Assembly (NCBI RefSeq): GCF_037126465.1 | Contig: NC_088205.1 | Location: 30,859,482-30,923,481, forward strand | From: Ornithodoros turicata | Lineage: Eukaryota > Arthropoda > Arachnida > Ixodida > Argasidae | Length of the DNA stretch: 64,000 nt | Reading direction: 5' to 3' | In this document: positions 57,354 through 64,000 of the stretch, piece by piece | Layout of the letters: each line of letters opens with the position of its first letter | How positions within the stretch are numbered: position 1 is the first letter of the stretch | Notes under the pieces: generated by a model | What the model was told of the DNA's origin: nothing | The model's database searches: none | What the model saw: only the letters and a program-made list of their open reading frames with translations | Position numbers and translations under genes: made by a program

Positions 57354-57539
57354 TCATGACTCAATAATTTGATACGGTCCTTCACAATTCACTTCGTCCA
57401 ATTCATGACGGGACAAAAAATGGAGGGCGGCGTGGCAGTAACGGCTCCCCATAGAACGCGTAGTTTGAGTTAGTTCACACAGCGCTGGGCACAACGCAAA
57501 TAAAATGCACAGGACGACTAAAAATGCAACGTTATGCAT
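57354..57539 (-). CDS. Possible small secreted peptide or first exon
   Basis: ATG-initiated, 61 codons. Residues 1-21 (MHNVAFLVVLCILFALCPALC) form a good signal peptide: a short polar start, a hydrophobic core and small residues before the likely cut at Cys/Glu. The mature part has two Cys (RYCHAALHF and VNCEGPYQI). The TGA stop overlaps the ATG of a second frame, 57136-57357, that continues with hydrophilic sequence, so a frameshift or an intron may separate two parts of one protein. Ticks encode many small secreted proteins, but I cannot assign a family. A donor-like GAAGTGAAT sits inside. Confidence 0.35.
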   Translation of the reverse strand: MHNVAFLVVLCILFALCPALCELTQTTRSMGSRYCHAALHFLSRHELDEVNCEGPYQIIES

Positions 57540-58737
57540 TCCAGCCGTGCAATCAGGTGCCTTCCTGCTTGTCCCGCCTTTCAGCGTGACCGAGCTGCCA
57601 TCGACTTCTACTGGTTTTCCGCCTGACGCCCAGATATTTGTATTGTGAGATAACTAAAGCAGCGTTTGTCTTAAGGCAGAAAAGCTTTCCAGACATCGAT
57701 TGATATAGAAGGTCTATGTACACAAAGCCTATTGCGTTGGTACCACTCTAGGTACCATCGCAACGCGAAAATAATCTTTTATTCCGATGCTTGTTCTGTG
57801 GTTCTCTGTTCCAAAGAAAGGGATATGTAAGTAGCGAGATCAAACAAAAAACAGCTCGCGGATAACTATCGATGCAAAAGCGCGCGAAAAGTGGAATTAC
57901 CTCGGCGGGCTGTCCGCGCGCACGTCCGAGGCTCTGGAGAGGGTGAGTCTATCGGCGCGCGCCAGAGGTGGAGGGGAAAAGACCTGCGTTTTTCGCGTGT
58001 TTTGTAGCCGTTTGGCTGCGATGTGTCCGCCTGATTCTTTCAGAGGATGGTGTTGACGTTACTTTCTGCGACACAATTCGAGTTCAGTGCCACGAGGAAT
58101 CTTGCTAGGGCTTTGAGAAAGTGTTGGTGGTAGACTTGTCGTTGTCCCTGCTTGCTACGAGATTCATTTGTGTTTCTGGGGCCAGTACTCACAACGAAAA
58201 GGCGTCTTCTGTTGTGAATCACGAACAAAGGTAACGGATACATCCACTCACGGTTAAGACAGTAATTTTTGTTCACTACAGCTCTTCTGTTACCAAAGAA
58301 TACGTTTTAGTACGGATAAAATAATGGAAGTACTTGAGAACTGATTCACATTAAAGGGGTTGACAAACCAAACGCAACCCACTAAATGTATGGCATCGTT
58401 TCATACGTTGTAGTCCATGGAGCCGACACGCAAAGACCCACATATCATCATTTGAAAGTTTTTTTTTACTATTGGATTTTTAAAACGGCATTTCTTTCAA
58501 GCCACTGTCGACGGTGGCGCCGAAGAACGCTCAGAGACATTGGTAGACGAACGGGAAGTGACGTTTTAGGTGTGCGCGCTTGTCCGACGTTCCCGAAGGT
58601 CATCGTGCTGAAACCGGTCCGGCGGCCGTCTCCCGCTTACAGCTTACGTCGTCATGGAAACGGAGAAGAATGCGCTTCCTTTCTCGAACTTGAGACGCCA
58701 ACGATGAAAGATGAAAGTCACTGAAAAGGTTAGCCAG
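57540..58737. other. No supported gene
   Basis: CG-rich at 57890-57975. TTAAAGGGGTTGACAAACC at 58353 looks like one end of a TTAA-type MITE; its mate was not found, perhaps because of the palindrome that follows. The frame 58386-58724 has no domain. Confidence 0.4.
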
Positions 58738-59913
58738 CCGATTTTCGCTGGGATAATGCTTTCCCTCTCCCAATTTCAGGAACTGCTACTCTTTCTACTA
58801 TCACTCTATGGGCTGAGTTTGGAACCTCCTTTCGTCGGACTCAGAGCGATTGCGCTCAAAAAGTCATCGCGCGTTATGGTTCGGTGCTTCGAAAATCATG
58901 ATGTTCGGCTATTTTTTCCGATGGGATAGCTCCTGAATATCCATGTCAATTATCATTAATTTGAGTGAATTCGGCATGCTCTTCATATTGGTGAGGTAAA
59001 AAAGTGACATTTACTTGGCAAATTTCCGAGTTCAGTTCGCAAATATTTACATAGTTAAACTTACGATACATGACATTTACACCAGGAGGAGGCAAAAACC
59101 TAGTAAGAACAAATGCCGTTGACCGCATGATTCTAGGCGGTGTAGTTTTTTTATTATAATTCAATGACTCGTTTTCTGTGACACCCTGTATGTGTACCGA
59201 ACATGAACATCAAAACGCTATGTCTCTGCGATCCCGCGTTACGAAGCTATTGCAATCCGAAGGCCGCGCGCCGAGCGAACTCTTCCACCGCTCTCAGTCC
59301 CTACACCGTTTTCGGAATGGCGTCTCCTGAGAGAACTGATGTTCTGAGGCTGGAACAACATAGAAGAGACGCCATTCCGAAAACGGGCCTTTGGATTGCA
59401 ATAGCTTCGTAACGCGGGATCGCAGAGACATAGCGTTTTGATGTGGATGTTCGGTACACATACAGGGTGTCACAGAAAACGAGTCATTGAATCATAATAA
59501 AAAAACTACACCACCTAGAGTCATGCGGTCAACGGCATTTGTTCTTACTAGGTTTTTGCCCCCTCCTGGTGTAAATGTCATGTATCGTAAGTTTAATTAT
59601 GTAAATATTTGCGAACTGAACTCGGAAATTTGCCAAGTAAATGTCACTTTTTTACCCCACCAATATGAAGAGCATGCCGAATTCACTCAAATTAATGATA
59701 ATTGACATGGATATTCAGGAGTTATCCCATCGGAAAAAATAGCCAAACATCATGCTTTTCGAAGCACCGAACCATAACGCGCGACGACTTTTTGAGCGCA
59801 ATCGCTCTGAGTCCGACGAAAGGAGGTTCCAAACTCAGCCCATAGAGTGATAGTAGAAAAAGTAGCAGTTCCTGAAATTGGGAGAGGGAAAGCATTATCC
59901 CAGCGAAAATCGG
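58738..59913. repeat. 1.18-kb near-perfect palindrome
   Basis: Left arm 58738-59263 and right arm 59386-59913 are inverse complements with a few per cent differences. The loop is about 120 bases and holds a smaller stem (CCGTTTTCGGAATGGCGTCT at 59306 against its inverse ending 59386) plus about 40 unpaired bases on the left side. CAGGGTGTCACAGAAAACG occurs at 59463 and inverted at about 59174-59192, so each arm contains a CAGGGTGT-type MITE end facing the centre. Twin 72-codon frames at 58946-59164 and 59487-59705 are a result of the symmetry. Confidence 0.95.
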
Positions 59914-60220
59914 GCGCGATAAGCCACGCCTGTGTTATCTTTTTCTACGATACCGGGGTGGGCTGGGTTTCCAACCTCCTTTCGCCGGACTGACAGCGAT
60001 TGCGCTGAAAATGCAGAGGTTAAGGGGTCCCTGGCCTAATCCAGCCCAGCAAAGCTCTGCGCTCAAAGTTCTTCTGACATTTCTGGACACCATCGGACTT
60101 CGATCGTTATTGTGAAGGGGCTCGTTATTTTATTCCCCACATTCCCACCAGCAATGGGGTAGAGTATCGCCTGTGGCGATGAACCTCCCCACTCTTCAAA
60201 GCCAAAAATAAAGTTGTTGT
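59914..60220 (+). repeat. LINE 3' end (same family as 1604-2033)
   Basis: From about 60005: AATCCAGCCCAGCAAAGCTC, TTGTGAAGGGGCTCGTTATT, GCAATGGGGTAGAGTATCGC and AAAATAAAGTTGTTGTTTG parallel 1840-2020. The coding part is too degraded to read. The preceding bases (59940-60000) repeat CCAACCTCCTTTCGxCGGACT from the palindrome arm. Confidence 0.75.
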
Positions 60221-61590
60221 TTGTTTCGAACGTGCGGTTCAGTGTCGAAAGTATTCACGTTGAAGTTGCGTACCTCCCCTCGTGAGAACGCACGTCAACA
60301 TGAGAACGACGCGCACAAACAAGAAGTCTTGTTGTTCATGCTTTCTGGCTCCCAGTCTTTGATTCTTCTTTCTGGATGTATGATACCAATCGGTGCTTTC
60401 TAAGCACTCCATCACTTATAAGTAGTTCCGCACCTACAGAGAAAAGAAACTGAAACGGACACCGTTATGAGGTCCACCGATATTTCAGGCATTTCGCAAA
60501 AAGTGTAATTTTCGAAAAGCGCGGCAGTAGTGACCACGCCGCCGCCTTTTCCTGGATCCTAGATCCCGTACCGTACACGATACACGTAAAGGACAAACCA
60601 AGACAAAATATCAGTTTAATCACCGAATAAAGTGAGCCGTGAATCGCATAGCGACGATAAGCATAGGCCCCGCTTCATGCACTGGCGTCAAGCGGGGAGT
60701 ATGGGATTCCATGTCATGAGGCTTTTTTTTTTACATGTTCATCCACATGAAAATTACGATTTGTCCGATATCCCTCATAACGTTCATCATGATGACTGTC
60801 AGCGGGGTAGACTTATCGAAGGAGGCCTGTGGCCCTCCACGTCAAAGTTCCAGGCGGGTGGTGGTGAGGACTGAAGTCCCTTAATTCCTAAACAGTCGGC
60901 TCCTATGGTTACAGGTTTGGTGACCCTTTGTGGAGGTGATTTTCGCGATCGAATGCGATGTTGACGTAAGCTAACATTTCTCTTGGTGGCGCGCTCTAGC
61001 ACCGGTTAAAATGTTCGTGTTGTCGTTATCGTCGTTTTGATTTGGGTGAAAAAAAAAGACGTTGCTAATAAATGCATGCGCCAGCGGGGCACGAAGTCAC
61101 TTGCGGCGAGCACTTCTGAACGTGCGTTTACTTGTCGTGAATTCCGTAACAGTAAGCCTCGTCGGTCGGAATCTGCTACAAAGGGTTATGGGCCCAGGAT
61201 CGCCATAACAAGCCGATGCAAGAAGTTGTTCGCCCACTCGCTGTTAAAGGGGCACTAAAATGCAAAAACAACTTGCTCTCAAATGAAAGCCCGTGTTTCA
61301 ATTAGTGTACTGCAAGCAAACTTAGTTCACACAGCGCTACCGCTTAGAAGAAAAACGCAATGAAAGCAGAGCCGTCTTTGGCGGCAACAAATGGGAGGCA
61401 AACATTGGTGGCATCCAATGAGGCAGCAGGAGAAGCGCGCGCATAGCTATCGTAGCCTAGATTTGGAACGGGTCCGATCGTAGTGTTCCGTATATGCGCG
61501 GTGTGATGTGCACTACTGCATTTTTGAATACCGATTCACTGAATTGTAGCCCACAACAGTTCTCGCGAATGTTCCACTGACAACATTTAT
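60221..61590. other. No supported gene
   Basis: Short frames (60632-60874, 61037-61258) lack domains. TTAAAGGGGCACTAAAATGC at 61246 is a likely TTAA-type MITE end. Confidence 0.4.
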
Positions 61591-61594
61591 CTTC

Positions 61595-61795
61595 CCAGCA
61601 AACCATATACATCGCAGGTACATCCTCGCGATATCGCAAATTGGATGTTAGGATATCCATGGGAGCTTCACAGAGAGCCCGTTTACGTAGATAGTACATC
61701 CATGCGACTGCCAGATTCCGACTGTTTTCACATCCCAGAACCATCGCATAGACATCTATTTTGGATATTTTGATGTCTCAGGGACATTTTAAAAT
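61595..61795 (-). repeat. MITE fragment with CCCAGCAAACCA end
   Basis: Begins TTCCCAGCAAACCATATACATC, then TACATCC/GGATATCC words, ending near GATGTCTCAGGGACAT. An inverted, diverged relative of the GGTTTACTGGG elements at 2.6 and 33.6-34.8 kb. Confidence 0.5.
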
Positions 61796-61981
61796 TTATG
61801 CTATTCTTGTGTTGAATCAATTTGAAATTGATAGTGATTGATTTCTATAGCAAATGAATGCTTCACACACTAATTAAACAAAAAGGCATCTACTTTTGGC
61901 AGCACACCCCACTTGGGGAGGTGTCAACTTTCGGCCATAATCCAAGACCAATGCACGGACCACGCGATAGTAAATGAGCTT

Positions 61982-62134
61982 CCCAAGCAGCACAATGTAC
62001 TGAAAGTCGAGTGCAATAGGGGTGGACGGTATGTGTCTTATCAATGTTCTTTAGCTTCACGAGTCTGTTCAAGGCCTTACACCTACCCGTCCACCCCTAT
62101 TGCACTCGACTTTCAGTACATTTTGCTGCTTGGG
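61982..62134. mobile_element. 153-bp hairpin MITE, copy 2
   Basis: Same terminal repeats as 28268-28420; the loop (GTATGTGTCTTATCAATGTT) is the inverse complement of copy 1's loop, so the copies are oppositely oriented. Flanked by TT on both sides instead of TA. Confidence 0.9.
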
Positions 62135-62233
62135 TTTCGCCTTTCACCATATGAGACGCAGGCTCTTTTCTTGGCGCCGCCGCCGGGTACGCGGATTTCA
62201 AGCGATACCAGAGCGAGCGTATACTGAAAAAAT

Positions 62234-62475
62234 TGTTGGAGTTCTGTTGTTGCGTGAATGACGAGCAGCCGTCTCGTACAAAACCAAAACAGGAAGAAGT
62301 TTATTTCGGTAGCCAGTGTCTTTAAATACTATTATCGCTGGTGTGGCGATAACAACGCCACCGGGGATAGAACACAGCGGGTAAGGATAAAAATACGGGA
62401 GGCGCGTAACAACATGAGATAAGAGATAACAGTCTCGCAATATCTATCATACGATCTATAAACAAGACCGCTACA
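62234..62475 (-). repeat. 3' LTR of a Ty3/gypsy element
   Basis: Read on the minus strand: polypurine tract AGGGAGGAGG, then TGTAGCGGTCTTG ... to AACTCCAACA, 242 bp with TG...CA ends. Inside are TATTTAAAGACACTGG (TATA-like, about 62325) and AATAAACTTC about 20 bases on (poly(A) signal). It follows the pol C-terminus by 46 bases. The matching 5' LTR must lie beyond the window. Confidence 0.75.
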
Positions 62476-62521
62476 CCTCCTCCCTAAGATTGAAGTCACC
62501 TCGTAATGTCACATCACCGTA

Positions 62522-62790
62522 TCAAAGATTCAGTCGTTTAGGCGGACGCACCTTGCGCCCGTATCGTGTCACTATCGGAGAATGTTCGGGGGCCTGTTGT
62601 CCAGCATTCGGTTGATGACTTGTGAACATTGCCGGGGAAGTAGGATCTTGACTTGCAGGAGAAGCAAGATCCGAAGTATCAGTAGTCGAAGTTTCCCCAG
62701 AAGGCAGTTTGACCCTCGAAGGCGTCACGGGAACAAGGTGGTAACGGATACAATCCAGCAATTCATTGATAACTAACGCGAATTCTGTTT
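62522..62790 (-). CDS. Gypsy pol C-terminal tail (separated by an insert)
   Basis: Open frame reading ELLDCIRYHLVPVTPSR, a Ser/Thr/Pro-rich spacer, and VTRYGRKVRPPKRLNL before the stop. T(R)xGRxxxPPxRL is the usual end of Ty3/gypsy polyproteins. It is cut off from the integrase by the insert at 62791-63006, and lies in a different frame from it as sequenced. Confidence 0.75.
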
Positions 62791-63006
62791 CGGGGGGGGG
62801 GGGGGGGGGGGGCGTTTACCTGGTGCCTTGTTTGCGTGATATCTTTTTGATAACCTTGTGATAATTTGTGATTACAGCATGACGGCCTTGGCTGCCACTA
62901 GGGGTCGGGTGTGCATTTGGTGTATTTAAGATGTGTCATTGCCATTAAAGTTGTTTGTCAGTCAGTGCTTCGTCTGTGTTGTCTCTTTGTGTCCCCTGCA
63001 CCGGGG
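62791..63006. mobile_element. Small insertion in gypsy pol with a 21-G run
   Basis: The pol frame stops making sense between 63006 and 62790. The insert begins at C plus 21 G (62791-62812). On the plus strand it contains GGTGTATTTAAGATGTGTC (TATA-like) and CATTAAAGTTGTTTGTCAG (poly(A)-like), the look of a short solo LTR in reverse orientation to the gypsy. CGGGG at 62791-62795 and 63002-63006 is a possible 5-bp duplication, but the ends are not TG...CA, so the class is open. Confidence 0.45.
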
Positions 63007-64000
63007 TTTTATCGCTTTTAGAACAAGGTGATGGCGGTTGCGTTGCACCGTGCCGGTCGGTACCTCAACAACAAACGATCTCGGCCGCTGTGCTGGGCTG
63101 AGCACACGTCCCCAGCATTTCAAGTCTGATACCCATACCTCTCCCCCAAAAGTCAGAGAGGTTAAGGGAGCTGCACGATGACGTCTATTGTAGTAGGTAG
63201 TCTGCATTACCTTCAACGAGGCGTCTTTGGCTTTAAACGCACGATGATCTGGCTGGGCAGGATCAAGAGTGTCCGGGAGAACGGGGAGGCGTGTATTAAA
63301 GCGACGCCCCATAAGCAACTGTGCTGGCGATAGGCCTGTTGGTACTGGAGAGTTTCTGTAGGACAGCAAAGCTAAGAGGACGTCGTTGGATTTCTTCATG
63401 ACGTCCTTTACTGTTCGAACCATTCGTTCAGCTTCTCCACTACTCCTAGGGTACCGCGGACTGCTGGTCTCGTGGCGGAAACCATAGGAGCGTGCAAAGC
63501 TTGCGAACTCGCTTGAACAAAACTGAGGTCCGTTATCAGTCCTTCGAACGTCTGGGATCCCGAAACGGGCAAGGAAGCTTTTCAAGGCGGTGATAACCTG
63601 GCCTGACGTTGTAGGAGGAAGGCGGATTACCTCAGGATAACGGGAATAATAGTCGACCAAGAGAAGATGTTCTTTTCCCTTGAAGTGAAAAAGGTCGGCT
63701 CCAAGACGTTGCCATGGTCTAGTTGGCGTAGGTGTCACAAGTAGGAACTCTCGATGCTGACTTTTAGTCTCTGCACAATTTCGGCAACCCGCGATGAAAT
63801 GCTTGAGCTCCATTACACACTGAGGCCACCAGACAGATTCTCGGGCCCTCTCTCTGCATCGACGTAGTCCGAGATGACCCTCGTGTAGGAGACTCAGAAT
63901 GTCTCTGCGAAGTGATACCGGAATCACCAGTTGTTGGTTGTGGATCAGCAAACCATTGTAGACGCTCAGATGTGCTCTCTCCCTCCAATACGGTAAGAGA
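63007..64000 (-). CDS. Ty3/gypsy pol: integrase region, 5' end beyond window
   Basis: Open without a stop from the window edge (PYWRERAHLSVYNGLLI...) to the insert. Zinc-binding HHCC domain: LLHEGHLGLRR and GCRNC (about 63885-63775). Core: LGADLFHF with the first Asp (about 63695), RRTDNGPQF with the second (63535) and SSGEAERMVRTVK with the Glu (63427), 35 residues after the second Asp: an intact D,D35E site. C-terminal domain: SLTFGGEVWVSDLK and GRVLSPAQRPRSFVVEVPTG. Integrase joins element DNA to the chromosome. Reverse transcriptase and RNase H should lie to the right of the window. Apparently a young element, disabled mainly by the insert. Confidence 0.9.

Noticed and set aside
58946..59705. 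Two nearly identical 72-codon frames
   Set aside because: They are the same sequence seen twice because of the palindrome; non-coding MITE sequence.

Overview
This window looks like nuclear DNA of an arthropod, most likely a tick (Ixodida). The tick call rests mainly on a SINE at 7212-7490 that matches my memory of the ixodid Ruka family, a second tRNA-derived SINE at 49752-50051, and I-like LINEs. That is recognition from memory, not a database match. Coding DNA is sparse, introns are long and transposable elements (TEs) of many kinds are stacked on each other. There is no sign of operons, rRNA, true tRNA genes or CRISPR.

Layout. 1-2.7 kb: unassigned DNA, a LINE 3' end and a MITE fragment. 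3.0-5.9 kb: decayed block of a Maverick/Polinton (adintovirus-like) element on the minus strand, with a pX-like ORF, an integrase with chromodomain-like end, and a capsid-associated protein. 6.3-6.7 kb: CCAAT-rich minisatellite. 7.2 kb: Ruka-like SINE. 9.2-15.1 kb: satellite of about 275-bp monomers split by a mariner at 13368-14664. 15.3-18.0 kb: LINE tails and MITEs. 18.4-26.1 kb: one transposase-like gene (minus strand) split by a 5.6-kb I-like LINE and by a hAT-type MITE. Removing each insert plus one target duplication restores the reading frame. 26.6-35 kb: MITEs, inverted repeats and palindrome-rich short repeats. 35.9-36.6 kb: retroviral-type integrase remnant. 36.6-41 kb: AT-rich block with two unidentified compact ORFs and a three-copy tandem repeat.

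41.6-54.4 kb holds the one convincing host gene, an Ikaros/hunchback-like six-finger C2H2 transcription factor on the minus strand. Its main exon is 43597-44844. A poly(A) signal lies near 41.6 kb, and a short first coding exon is proposed at 54362-54406, across a roughly 9.5-kb intron filled with MITEs and a SINE. 55-62 kb: a CpG-rich patch, a possible secreted-peptide ORF, a 1.18-kb palindrome and more MITEs. 62.2-64 kb: 3' end of a Ty3/gypsy element (LTR, pol C-terminus, integrase), open to the window edge and interrupted by a small insert with a 21-G run.

The best-supported unusual content is the layered structure: target duplications let the insertion order be read for at least seven events. 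The gene family split at 18.4-26.1 kb and the two-ORF cassette at 37.6-38.5 kb are the most interesting unnamed coding sequences.
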